The position numbers and the translations under genes are program-made. A stretch of DNA of 64,000 bases, from positions 13,151,071-13,215,070 of the forward strand of contig NC_039306.1 of NCBI RefSeq assembly GCF_900246225.1. The letters are read 5' to 3'. The stretch's first letter is position 1. Each line of letters begins with the position of its first letter. Of this stretch, positions 23,855-36,045 are shown piece by piece. A model generated the notes under the pieces. The model did no database searches and was not told the DNA's origin. It worked only from the letters and a program-made list of their open reading frames with translations. The DNA is from Astatotilapia calliptera (Eukaryota; Chordata; Actinopteri; Cichliformes; Cichlidae).

Positions 23855-26800
23855 CCTTAAACACTCACAGCAGATTCACACCTTGTCACCACCACTGCTC
23901 ACTTCATTGTTTCATGAAGATTACTCACATTGACGCATTTACATGAACAACACCTCCATCTGGATGAGGACGTGCAGCTAAAGAAATATGACACCGGCTC
24001 TACTGCTTGCTGAGACTCGTATCTGTGTGTGTGGCTATATTCATATAGACTGTGATATTCTGACACTGACCCAATTAAGACAAATGTCAGCCGTGAAAAC
24101 AACATTTTATGATTACTAAAGGATGGAGTAAGGCCTTTCTCCAATTATTTGGAGTAATTCTGATTAAAGTGCTGCCTGAATTTGTATCACGCAGTCAAAT
24201 TTGCATCAGATTTAACATTTGATGTTTTTTAACATTGCGGGTTAATGATTCAAACATATGAATATGACAAGAGGTTAAAGGAATTTTTTTTTTTACATTA
24301 GACCTTATCTGACAAAAATGACTGATGGGAAATTATTACACATTCTGTGTCCTTTATTAAAGGACATCCAGTAACTTTGCAGCTGCACTAAACAACTTCT
24401 CATTCTTGCAACTCTAAGGTGGAAAAATGTTAATATGTCAATGAAAGGCACACGTTGCACTGATGTCAAGCCTTCCAAAAAAGAAAGACGAAATAAGAAA
24501 ACATGCCATTGTTTACTTTTTTATTTGCAAAGAGCTCATTACATGTGATTCTGTATGTTCTGTGTGTGTGACCACCACCATCACTTCATTTTGCTCAGGC
24601 TCGCTAAATCTAAAGCATTACAGTACACTTTGTTTTTGTGTATTTGGAGTGTAGTTGAATTTAGCTCAGATAATGCCACAACAACTGTGTTTAGCGGTTA
24701 GAAAAGTGTGCTTGTGTCTGAAAGAACTCCAATTTAAGACTAAAGATGTGCTCACAATCACCCATAACATTTCCAAGCTTGTTTGAGCTCCAAGTCCAGT
24801 TTGTTGTCTGGTGTGATCCCTGTGTTCTTTGCCCAGTTCCAGTTAAGAGAACCACACTACTTAAAGAGGTGGCCCTGTGTACTGTATGCTTGTAGTGATA
24901 CCAAATGACTCATCAGTTGTGCAATTAACATTTATAAAAGGACAACATGTCAGTGTTTCCCTATTTAAGCCACCAAAAACCATCAAATCATGAACTCTGT
25001 TGTGCTCTGCTGAAAGAGTGTAATAGCAAGCACAAGAGAGAGAAGTTGAGATCCTGAGCCAAACGGAAGCTCTTAGCTTTCTCAAGGTGCAGGGCATGCG
25101 CAGCCAGTGGGGAGTAGGGAAGGTGTACAGTCTTGCTTGTACAAGGTAGCCAATACCCTTGAAGTCCTGCTTCAAAGCTTTGACATCAACATTTTGGCAG
25201 TTGGTGTAAAGGCAAAGTGTCTGAGAATCTCAGGGCACTTGCATGATTTTTTGGTAGCATGATGTCAATCACAAAGTAGTCCCAGCCTTTACATAATTTA
25301 CATAACTAACTTCAATATGTGTTCAATAACACCTGAAACCAACAACTGGGACTTTAAACACATCAGGAAAATTTAAGTGACTTGCAGGCACATTTTTCTA
25401 TAGACTTCTTTATAACTGTATTTCTTTTTGCAACAAAAAGCCATACTGGCTGTTAGAAAGATTGCAGCTTGAAGGCACTTCCATGTTGGCATCACATTTC
25501 AGGCCCAACGACTAAAGTTTATGTCAGTCTGGACTCCACCAGTGGAGTTGCCCAGTGATGAACAGCTGATTTTTATTTTAGAACTTCCTGCGACCTCCGA
25601 CCTCCGTGTTTGTTGATTACTGCCAAATTTACTTCACATCCTGATATCCTGGATGACGTTACATACCAGCTCATCTTTGCTCTAATTTAGAGCCAAGCCT
25701 TATGGTGGAAGGTTTGAGTCCAGACAAATGACATAATAAACATGGTGCTTAAAACATGGTGGTTTCAAACTACAGCATCCTATCAACAGGCTGCTCTCAA
25801 TCTAAAAATAAGCACCAGCCAGGGCGATGTACACCAACATTTGTCCCTTGACTGGTGTTATTGTTTTGGTCATTCTGTCACAGTCTGTCGTCGTGCGTCA
25901 TCTTCTTTTGGAAACCTCCAAATGTGACTGTGGCCTGGCCAAACATGAAGTCACTGTTTCACCATCTAAACATAAATGATTTCAGTTATATCTCTGCTGT
26001 ATTTCAAGGTTCAAGTGATTATATAATCCTAAACAAATGAATCTCCCTGGAATATTGGGCATATGGCTTAGTAAAATCTCTTTAGGTGTTTTTCAGAGTG
26101 ATCAAAGCAGTTTAGAAGTTATTTTTGTAAGTGGTTTTACAACAATTAGAATAAAAGGAGTGATGTTATTCACTGCTGTTGGCATCTTTTGCGATATTTT
26201 TCTGACTTTGAGGAAAATTAATTAAAAGGACTTTTGTTTTCCATCTTGGGGAACAGCTCAGTCAGCACGGCACCGACTTTTAAACAAAAATATTAATACT
26301 TTGCCAACTGGGAGAAGATTCCCTATATAATGTTTAGTTCATCTATTAATTGATTCCTCCCTTTATGAGTTCTTCTGTACTAACCTTGAGCCAAATGCTG
26401 AGTGGCCTAAAAGAGTAATTAGTTATTTATTACTGATTACTATAGCAATAGTTACTCTTTTGAACAGGAGCCATTGTATTATTCAGCAGCCATTTCATTA
26501 TTTGAAGCTTCTGGCCTGTACGTGTCAAAGTGATCTGTCATTTAAAAAACTCTGTATTATTATTTGCATCTTTATTCTTTTAGCCACTACAGAAGAAATC
26601 TGCCCATTTTATGTTTATTTGATCTTTGATACTTTCAGAGGACTTGTAGAGCAAAACTGAACGAGTGCACCAGCTATTGGCTGGTCACTATGTTCCGGTG
26701 CTTTATTAAATAATGTCTGTCCTTTAAAAAAAAGACATTTATATTCCATGCAAGTATCTAAAAATACACTGTGTCAAGAAAAGGAAAGACCAAGAGATGA

Positions 26801-28287
26801 AAGTCGAAAAATGGAAGGAAGGAAGGGTATAGGTATAGTAGAAGAATAATGAAATACTAAATATGAGTGATGAAAGTGCCTACCTGTTAGGTCAGCCTGA
26901 CCCTAGAATAGCCCTGCAGTCATTAAAATGTCATTCAGAGCTTCACATTACAGCTGTGACTGACAGGCTGATTTATATAAACTTAATTATGGATGAAGAC
27001 AAAGCCAATGGGGGAGACTGAAACACATGAATTTACTCGTGCACATGTATGCACTGGTGAAAAGAAATGCAAACACAGGCACACACACATGCACACACAT
27101 TCAGCTTTGTCAGAGCAGTTTATCTTTTCTGTAGCTATTTCTAAGGGATCTATTTTAAACACAGGCTGAGAAGGAGCTGAGGACGGCAGGGCCTGCTGAG
27201 GACATTAACATCTAGTCTTCATTATTCATTCCATAATAGAAAAAAACCAGCAATGAATAACACTGCCTCTTGATGAGGGGCATCCTATCAGCAGCAGCAA
27301 ATCATGCAGAAACAGTGTGAAAAGTAATTCAGGATGCTGTACATTTCCATGAATTTTTATTTAAACTAAATGTACTGCATATATTAACACATAAAGGAGG
27401 TTACTGCTTCCACGCTTTTGTGAAATGAGCCACATTAGAACATGGCTTACGGTAAATCCTGTGAACACTGTTGATATGTTCTTTATAAAAATGGCCAAAA
27501 TACAATAAAATCAAGGTAAAGGTACAGCTGTGGTTCAGTTTAAGTTTCTTGGATTCTGGATTGATTGTTTTAGTCAACAAATTTTGATGTTAAATGTAGA
27601 TAATTTTAGATTTATTATAAAATGGACTTCTGCGTATGAATGCTGCAATCATTCTCATTTAGCATTTACATATAGACAAGATAGGCAAAGGCTATAAATG
27701 TATCCAAAAGCATTAGAAATTTTGCAGAAACACTCTTAATTACTTGATCAGAAAAACAAACCAACTAGCTTGTGTTGCTTTCAAAGAAGAAGTGTCAGGA
27801 CTTCTGGCATTTGTTTATTCCAAGAAGTTAAATTTAAATCTCAATTAGACTTTTCACCTGGATAAAAAAAAAAGGATAATAAATAAATAATAAATGTGTG
27901 GCAAAGCAGAAGACACTGAAGACAGTGCCCTTTCAGCACATCAGACACTTTACAAGTGCTAAAAGGAAATCTGAAAAACCGGAAATTTGATATTTTATTA
28001 TATCTAAAAATTTGATCCAACCTAAAATGTGAAACTGAAACAGCTTGTTTCATATTTATCCTTTAGAAAAATTAATCATATCTTTAAAAAATACCCCCAA
28101 CCCCACAGTCTTTAGTAGTCTTTATGACGGCATTCATCAAGTTTCAACAAAATTTGCATAACTGGTGACATTGTGGTGACTTTTAATAATTTTGGGGAGT
28201 AACATTGGCAGCAGAGATGCTGACAGGTTAACCAGCACAGCACAAGCTGTTCCTTACTTGTGCATAGCCAGTGAATAAAGGCCGGGC

Positions 28288-29194
28288 TAGGGCTGGGCTA
28301 TATCATACCGTTCACGGTAACGGGCAACGATAGGAAAATGAAATATCGCGATAGAATATGGGTAAAACGCGCATGCGCAGTGCCTATGTTTACATACGCA
28401 CATGGCGGCGACGCAGAATGAGAAGGGCGAAAGTGGATCGTTGAATGAAACAGATGAACCAGAATTGGTTTGTAAAAATGCTGCAACTTGAGTGGTGTGG
28501 AACTGGTTTAGCTTTCGTCCATCAGATACACAACAAAGCACTATTTTTGGTAGAGCGTGCTAGCGGGCCGTCGTTATTACCGTGTTGTTTGGAAAATACG
28601 GCACACTTAAAATCAATCCTTTGATTTTTCTGAAAATCAACAGTGGCCCTTATAATCCCGTGTGCTTTATGTATAAATTCTGGTTGTGTTTACTGACCTC
28701 GAAATGATTTTATGTCGTACACGGTGCTCGGAAATCTTTCAAATGTTTTAGTACGACTTTGCTAAGCTACGAACCCGCACAGCTTGATGGATTGTCGGAG
28801 CATTACGGCTATCGTAGGCAGGCGCCTCGCGGAGTGATACGTACTGTGCTTCAACATAATATTACCGTATTATGTGTGTATAACCTCTTTTTAAGTTTTG
28901 TGGATATTATACATGGTTATGCTGAGGACATGTCGGTCAATTAGCACTGGAAATGCCTTTTGGTTAAACTGTCAGCAAGGAATTTGCACTGTTACATTTT
29001 TATATAACTTTAATGCACATAAAAAACAGCTGCTTGTTTAAGTGAAAATACATTGATGGGGTTTTTTGCACTAATAAAGTTGTGGAGTTGTAAAGAATTT
29101 TGTCTAGTGTCAATTATATTGTCAGTTATATCATTATCGCAAATTTTCAAATGTATATCGTGATAAATATTTTTGGTCATATCGCCCTGCTCTA
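28288..29194. mobile_element. hAT-like non-autonomous element related to the lsm3-intron copy
   Basis: The left terminus is tagggctgggctatatcat and the right terminus ggtcatatcgccctgctcta, an imperfect inverted pair. Flanks ggccgggc (28280-28287) and ggccaggc (29195-29202) look like an 8-bp target duplication with one later mutation. The interior segment 28655-28880 is clearly homologous to 16550-16790 of the element in lsm3 intron 1 (shared: ttttagtacgactttg and tgtgcttcaaca-type text). No transposase frame survives. Confidence 0.7.
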
Positions 29195-29199
29195 GGCCA

Positions 29200-30687
29200 G
29201 GCTACAGAAAAATGTCTGTCATGCAGAATGAAACAAGAAAAACACTGAATGAAAATGTGAGACATTGTATTAATATGTGGGATAGGAAATTAAAATGCAG
29301 TCCAGTCACATATTAACCTGGAAAGCACGATTAAAAAACCCCTCTATATTGACTTTGCATCTTCTTCTCAGACCAACTTTTTAGCAGAGGACACTGAGAC
29401 CTCTCCGGAGTACTTCTTACATTGCACAGTGCTAACACAGAGTTCTTATCTTTATTACTTATTTAAGTCCTTGACATGACACAGTGATTTAACTAACACA
29501 GATTGTGTGCTTCTTCCACACAGGGGAGAGCTGTTTCACAGGCTCCAAATATAAAAGAAAAAAGAAATCCACCTGTGCATTTTTTAAATGTTTGTGCTAC
29601 CTGTTGTTGTACCAACATTATTTGCTGATTTACAGTCAATCGTATTTTCTGCGCATGCAAATGTTAAACTTCACAACATGTATAAAGATATAATTATTAC
29701 TTCTGCCACAGATACTGGGATGGATCCTGCGATCAGATCTTGAACCTGACTATAATCCAGCTACTTTCCAGGTACCTCTCCAGGCAAGATGCATAAAAGT
29801 AACATCTGTCTAAGTAAAATATAGTAAGTAAGTAAGATGTATATGTAAATATAGCCCAGATGTAGTCATGTTTGTTGTGAATGCTTTCCTTTTTTTCTTG
29901 TTGGTTTCAGGTTTTCTTGTACAGTTTCCTGCACTAGAATACATTCTAGTTTCTTTGGTGAAACTCTACGTGTCCAGTTGCTTTCCATGACACTAACTCA
30001 TTATGGAGAAGGGAATTACAGCAATCTGGGCTGCGACCCACTGCCGGCTATTTGGAGCAGTGTGAATTAGAACAGGCAGAAACGATAGCTATCTAGCATG
30101 AGGGAAGGCTGCTCTCATCTCCTATATGCTACTAAGGACGAATAAAAGGAAATCAAAGTAAAGCTGAGAAGATGGGAAAGGAAAATGGTGCATGTGTCAG
30201 AGAAAGGCTATGTCAGGCAGCTTATATTAAAGGCCTTTCGCCAGAGGGATATTATTTACATTTGAGAGAAAAACGAAAAATTGCTCTATGAACAATACCT
30301 TGAAATCACCTTTTGTAAGTATTTCTGCATGTACTGATGTGATAAAATATTAGCATAAAAACAAATAAAGGAACCTTTCTTTCTGTTTAAGGTTAGAGGT
30401 TTTCATTATTTTTTCATTATTTATTTATTTATTGTGTCCCGTTTGGATCTTTAGCCATCAGAATTGTTGTCTTAAGGCCAAGAAAGGTTTTCATTATTAA
30501 CATGTAAGTTTTTTTAAGTGGTAGAAGACTGGACACACACACATGTGTATCCAGTGGACTACTGTGAGAGAGAAAGTGATCTGGATCTACAGCAAGGTTT
30601 AATGGTTTCTTTCTTCGCCCATCCTTTACTCCTTCTGGGAATGAAAACAAATCATTAGTTTTCACTTCTACAAATGTTGAGGAGTTA

Positions 30688-30746
<59 letters not shown>

Positions 30747-31320
30747 AATGAAAAAAAGGGATTGGCCAGCTCTTGGATTTATGTAAGCATCTTGTGTGTA
30801 TTTAACACAATTGCCTCTTGGTTTAAAGTTAAGTGTAACTATATAGTGTAGAAACTGCATAATTTGCAGAGTGGGTAGATTAAATTAAATTGTTCATATA
30901 ATGTTCGAGTGAAGTAAGTCAATAATATAGCAATGTTAAATCTTGCGACACTGCACGGGATTTCCGTCTTGCACGCTTTGGATCGTGGTTTGAGGAAGGC
31001 ATCCATCTCAGTCAAGTCGAACAGCCACCTCTGCTTTTTTTGGTAAACCGAAAGAAGTAAATTGGGTGGTTGTTACATTAAAAAAGTCTACCTTGTAATT
31101 TGAACACAAAATTTTCATGTTTCTATCTTGAACGTAATTAAATCATGTAGGATCTGTACAAAATTCAACAACTTAATTTGTTCTTGTTGAGATGACCTGC
31201 TACAATCTAGTAAGAGTGGTTAGTTGCTGGACTCATGAAATTAACAAGATCACATGAGATTTCAAACTGCAGGAAAATCACTAGAACGTCTTGATGCATT
31301 CTCAGTCATCCAGGAAAGTA
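29200..31320. other. Intergenic DNA with a TA microsatellite
   Basis: No gene or recognisable repeat apart from the (TA)n run at 30689-30736. A 143-codon minus-strand open frame through this run is a by-product of the microsatellite, which reads as repeated Tyr-Ile. Confidence 0.5.
30689..30736. repeat. (TA)n microsatellite
   Basis: About 24 uninterrupted TA units. Confidence 0.95.
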
Positions 31321-31323
31321 AAT

Positions 31324-31431
31324 CTCCAAAAGTTGATTCTGTTCATCTGGGCGTAGAATTTTGTGGGATGAGTGACGAAACGTTTCTCCCACAAAACGCT
31401 ACGTCCGGATGAACAGAATCAACTTTTGGAG
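31324..31431. repeat. Inverted repeat, arms about 45 bp
   Basis: Left arm tctccaaaagttgattctgt through tgtggga (31324-31372) is matched in reverse complement by tcccacaaaacgctacgtcc through ttggaga (about 31387-31431), with a 14-base spacer containing gacgaaacg. A few mismatches separate the arms. The wording resembles a dispersed fish repeat, so it may be two abutting fragments of one family or a hairpin-type element. Confidence 0.7.
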
Positions 31432-31582
31432 AAAATCACTAGAGTTATAAGAGGCAGACAACTACACACACACAACGTGTATGCTATTGCTTTTTATTGT
31501 GGTTTAACCTGTCAAGGACAAAAACGTACAGAAAATTCTGCATCAAGACTTGAAATCATAGCTTTCGTACTTTTGTCATCCC

Positions 31583-31865
31583 TGGATTGGTGACATAGTG
31601 GTTAGTGCTGTTGCCTCACAGTAGGACGGTCCTGGGTTCAAATCCACAATGATTTCTCTCTGGGTATTCTGGTATCCTCCCACAGTTAAAAGTCATGCAG
31701 TTACTAGAGTTAGCTTAGGTTGCTTAGGTCTAAATTCACCATAAATGTTAATGCAAATGGTTGTTTGTCTCTATGTGATTAACTGGTGAGCTGTCCAGTG
31801 TGTACCATGCCTCGTAACCTAGCCCCCTGCAACCAGGATAAAGATAGGAGGATGTTAGTTGTTGT
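31583..31865 (+). repeat. tRNA-derived SINE-like dispersed repeat
   Basis: The head has a box-A-like tagtggttagtgctgttgcc and a box-B-like ggttcaaatcc (31633-31643). The body follows the common fish repeat: 'tcctcccacagttaaaagtc', 'ctaaattcaccataaatgtt', 'ggttgtttgtctctatgtga' and a 'gtgagctgtccagtgtgtac' block. It is moderately diverged, and the 3' end is unclear. Confidence 0.6.
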
Positions 31866-32078
31866 AGACCCATTCAACTTTCATGTTAACCAGACTCTAG
31901 ACTTTGTTGAACATTATGTAATATGAAGTCAACATGTAGTATTTAAGTGATCAAGTAGTACTGTGGTAAAGGTTATTGAATAGTGTTGAAATAAAATGAC
32001 AAAATTGTGAAGGATTAAAGTATTCCAAGAGCTCAACTTAGCTATATATCTACACATATATACATACAGTATATACAT

Positions 32079-32156
<78 letters not shown>
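32079..32156. repeat. Palindromic compound microsatellite (CA)n(TA)n(GT)n
   Basis: CA units at 32079-32099 are followed by TA units at 32100-32120 and then GT units at 32121-32144, ending in more TA. The CA and GT runs are exact reverse complements around a self-complementary TA centre, so the block can fold as one perfect hairpin or cruciform. Confidence 0.9.
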
Positions 32157-32334
32157 TTAAATTTGGGTCTACACAAGTCACTTTCCATCACGTTATAGCA
32201 GTAAGTTAATTATGTTTGTTAGTAAGTCACTAGCTCCTCCTCCTCCAACAATGTCAACACCAAGCACTAAGAGGAGTGCACCAAAACACCACAAATAAGT
32301 AAGTCAGAGGGTGAAAATTATTTTATTCCACCGG

Positions 32335-32362
32335 ACACACACACAAAGACACACACACAAAG

Positions 32363-32391
<29 letters not shown>
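32335..32391. repeat. (CA)n microsatellite, interrupted
   Basis: CA units interrupted twice by aaga, then a clean run of about 13 units. Confidence 0.85.
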
Positions 32392-32395
<4 letters not shown>

Positions 32396-32399
32396 GAAA

Positions 32400-35175
32400 G
32401 CTCCAGGAGGGTCAGAAACAATGAGGAGATTGTCCGTAATAACAAATGGTTCATTAATTCATAAATCAGAGTGTCAGCCTTGGTGGACCAACTCCTCACA
32501 GCAGAGAGCAGGAGCTGTGTGTTATTAGCCAGGAGGATGGCACAATGAAAACTAATGGGCACAAGCGCTATGTCTCCTTGGAGCACTGACTCTGCTAACA
32601 CATTCATTCATCACCGAGCTTCAACCAGACAAACAATGGAGAAATAATAGAGAAAAACCTTATTTATAAATCACTTACATCTTTAGATACATAGATATTT
32701 ATCTTTGTATATTTCCTGAACAGCATATGTTAATTTCTCTGTAGCTTATTGAATCAAATAATTTGGACGAGCTGCCCATTAATACCAAGTATTTAATAGT
32801 AGAAATCACATATTTCTTTTAATAATAGGAACCTTACTGATACAAAAAATAAAGTAGAGCTCTGACCCTTAATCAGTTATAATCAGTTGTATTGGCTTGA
32901 TTATGGGTCTCCTCAGGATTGTGTGTACAGACTGTTCTTGATTAACATCTCCTTCACCCTTCAGATTTTAATCTTTAGTGCATTAATCTGAGTAAACTCA
33001 AGTAATTTTCAGCAATGCTGCTCCAGCTTTAACCTCAGCAGTGGTGTATTTAGACAAAATAACTAAAAACCTTTTATTCCTCAAGAAAAGTAACAAATAA
33101 AAACAAATTACAAATCACTGGTACACTGAGATGTAGGGACAATCTCTACTTCTACTATAGTGAAGTTATTGTGTTTGGCCAAGGGTTTTTGTGTGGGATG
33201 ATTTACACATAAAGTCAAGACACACATAGAGTCAACTTCTCAAAATCCATCGGATGATCATGATTCCCATGATGCCTAGAAGATAAACTTTTTCAACCTT
33301 CTCTTTAGAGGAGAGGGCTTGAAAAAAGCGAGTGAGATGGAAGGACTTAACTGTTAGTTCTGAAGTTATGTAACTGTAATTAGATTTCAGCAGTTGCATT
33401 GTTTCATTAGTTACTAAGGGTAAATAACAATATTAATGCATGAAAACAGTTTCCAGTGCAACTGTGCTCACGTGCATAACACAAAGTGAGAAAGTAGGGC
33501 TGGATCATTTCACCTTGAACCATCCCTTAGTCATGTTGCTATAGTCTCCAACTGCTGTGGACCTTCCCATGATGCACTGAGTAATTTTCCTCCACTCTTT
33601 CCTCCTTTCACTAAACTTTGCAGAAGTGCTTGCTCACTGAAAATCATCTGATAGTTTTCCTACTCTCGCTGTCTTTGTGAGGTCTTTACCTTACAATATA
33701 CAGCACCTTGAGACGACTGTTGTTGTGAACTGGTGATATATAAGCAATATGGAATTGCACAGTGTTTGTTTGTATTTGATTTTCATCTGACAGCATCGAT
33801 ATATCAAATTACTCATGACAGCAGCAATATCTATGAAGTCATCTGTGTATAAACTGACACATCATTTATCTCACAGCCTGTTAGCTAGTGCACACTTTTT
33901 TTGCAAACAAACAACGCAGACAAACACTGATCCAGAGTACGCATTCATCAATTTCTTTCACAGGTCCCTAATTACAACTGAGACGGTGACTGCTAAGCAC
34001 CAAAGAAGCTGCACATGACTGTGCTAGATGCACGTGATGAATATATTAAAAACACGTTTGACAGCAGCAGCAATAGTTTTTTGTGCACTGGAGTCTGGTG
34101 AGAGACAGTGAGAGGATCATTTATAATGCAGCTTGTTATTTGGCATGCATGTAATCTTCATATATCATGTATAATGGAAGTTAGTGTAGACATCCTCCTT
34201 TATGTATTTGCCCTTTGCCTGTCCTGCCAAAAAAAATTCTCATTACATTTTAAGCAGAACAGACCTGTGTAAAGAAGAAGAGCTGGCACTCTTTTATGCT
34301 TTTTACTCATTTCTGTCTATTGAAAATTTGCCAAGAATGTGCAACGATAGGGGCTATTAAATAGGTGTAGCAACACTGAAATATTATTCAAGCTTTTTGG
34401 ACAATTACAACTGAGTGCTGTTATCCAAAAACCTTTCATTTTTATGCCTTGAGTAAAGAAAATTGAGCTGAGGATGGCATTATCTGCTCCATCACAATAT
34501 TAGCTCAATCATCTAATGGGTTTGGATACAAATGCACTGCTGCACTTTGAGGAAGTCTGCTAAACTGTAATGAATAGAGCAGTGAATTTACACCATGCAG
34601 CAATACATGTTATTGAATATTTTCCACATTTAAAGACTCCCTTAATTGATTGATTATTGCAAAGGAGGGATTAAACAAGAAAGAGGAGCTCAAATAATAT
34701 TTTTTTCTTTATTAATCTTCATAATACAAATGCATACTCACTGTATTGTTATCACAGAGGTGACAGAAAGAGCGTTTGAGTGATGACAAAAGAGGAAATC
34801 GAAGAGAAAATGGATGACTCTACTGTTGTAAACTTGCAAAAGCAGCACAATTTTCATTAAGTGTGTTCATAGATTCACAGTTTCCACAGTGTGAATAATA
34901 ATGAGTTCACGTCCAACACCACTAAAAGGTTTCCTCTCATCTAAAATATCTGAAGTTTGACCAGAGAAATTAACACAAATGACTATGGTGACTTTTTGAC
35001 CTTCCCTCCTCTTTAGCCTCCTGACCCAGAAGTCATTTTGAAGTTTCTTTTCCAAGGCTTCAATGGCTTTTGGAGATTTCAAAAGTATCTTTCCTTATGT
35101 GGATTTGTAGACAATGCTTTTCTACCTTCTCTGTAATTTTGCAGAATAAATAATTATAATAATAACCAGACTTCC
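32400..35175. other. Intergenic DNA with one dispersed repeat copy
   Basis: AT-rich and without a supported gene. At about 33545-33765 the text 'gcaccttgagacgactgttg' followed by 'ttgtgaactggtgatatata' matches the reverse complement of the repeat at 7335-7625, in decayed form. Nothing else could be identified. Confidence 0.45.
33545..33765 (+). repeat. Second, older copy of the (TTGAA)-tailed fish repeat
   Basis: It contains 'cttcccatgatgcactgagt' and 'ttacaatatacagcaccttg' followed by 'agacgactgttgttgtga', the plus-orientation counterpart of 7335-7625. It ends with tggaattgca, a decayed tail. Confidence 0.5.
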
Positions 35176-35179
35176 CTTT

Positions 35180-36045
35180 TTTGCCTCCAGAACTCATTCT
35201 TCAAGGTGTAGATTTAAAAACTCAGATTTTTATTTTCATTCATACTGAGATGATAGCATGTTGCTGCGGATTTGCTGACTCCACATCCATAATGCAAACC
35301 TCCCATTCCACCACATCCCAAAGATGTTCTATTGGATTGAGATCTGATGACTGTGAGGGTCATTTAAGTACAGTGAATTAATTGTCATGTTCAAGAAACG
35401 AGTCTGAGATGATTTTGAGCTTTGTGACAGGGTGCATTATACTGCTGGAAGAAACAATAAGCAAATGGGCACACTCTGACCAAAGTGGATGGGCATGGTC
35501 AGGAACAATACTCAGATGTCTTTAAATGATGCTCAGCTGGCACTAGAGGACCCAAAGTGTGCCAGGAAAATGTTCCCTTCACCATTTCACCACCAGCAGC
35601 TTGAACTGTTGATACAAGACAGGATGGTTTCATGCTTTCATTCTGATTCTACCGTCCAAATGTTGCAGCAGAAATGTAGACGCATCAGACCATGTAACAT
35701 CCTTTCCAGTCTTCTCTTATCCAGTTTCGGTGACCCTCTGTGAATTACAGACTCAGTTTCCTGTTCTTAGCTGAAAGGAGTAGCAGCCAGCGTGGTCTTC
35801 TGTTGCTGTACTCATGTGCAAGGTTTAGTGTGTTTAACAGGTCAAAGATGTTCTTCTCTACTTTGTTGTATAGTGTTACTTGAGTTTGGCTCCTAATTAG
35901 CTCAACGAGTCTGGCTGTTCTCTGACCTCTGGCATCAACATATACTTTTTCTTTTTTTCAGCCAACTCTATGCAAACCCTAGAAATTGTTGTGCAGCGAA
36001 ATCTTAGAAAATTAACAATTTCTGAAATACTCAGCCCATCCATCC
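35180..36045 (-). mobile_element. Decayed Tc1/mariner-like transposon
   Basis: The plus-strand sequence is the reverse complement of a Tc1-like transposase gene I recognise from fish and frog genomes. Segments include 'ccaaagatgttctattggat' (target-proline region before the last catalytic Glu), 'gttgatacaagacaggatgg', 'cctgttcttagctgaaagga' and 'ctgacctctggcatcaacat'. The order is that of a full-length transposase read from C- to N-terminus. Frameshifts, stops and small insertions pervade it, and no terminal repeats could be read. Confidence 0.6.

Larger units (their letters stand above)
20910..28287. other. Long intergenic stretch with microsatellites, no gene seen
   Basis: About 7.4 kb of AT-rich DNA. 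Apart from the two dinucleotide runs listed separately and a fragment at about 22700-22800 resembling a fish repeat 3' end ('ggataagcggttaagaaaat'), no exon, RNA gene or structured element could be supported. Open frames up to about 104 codons are short, poor in conserved motifs and match random expectation. Confidence 0.5.

Noticed and set aside
24861..25175. 104-codon minus-strand open frame as a possible exon
   Set aside because: It has no recognisable family, no clear splice sites at its edges, and composition like the surrounding intergenic DNA.
30429..30860. 143-codon minus-strand open frame
   Set aside because: It crosses a TA microsatellite that reads as Tyr-Ile repeats; flanking parts show no conserved feature.
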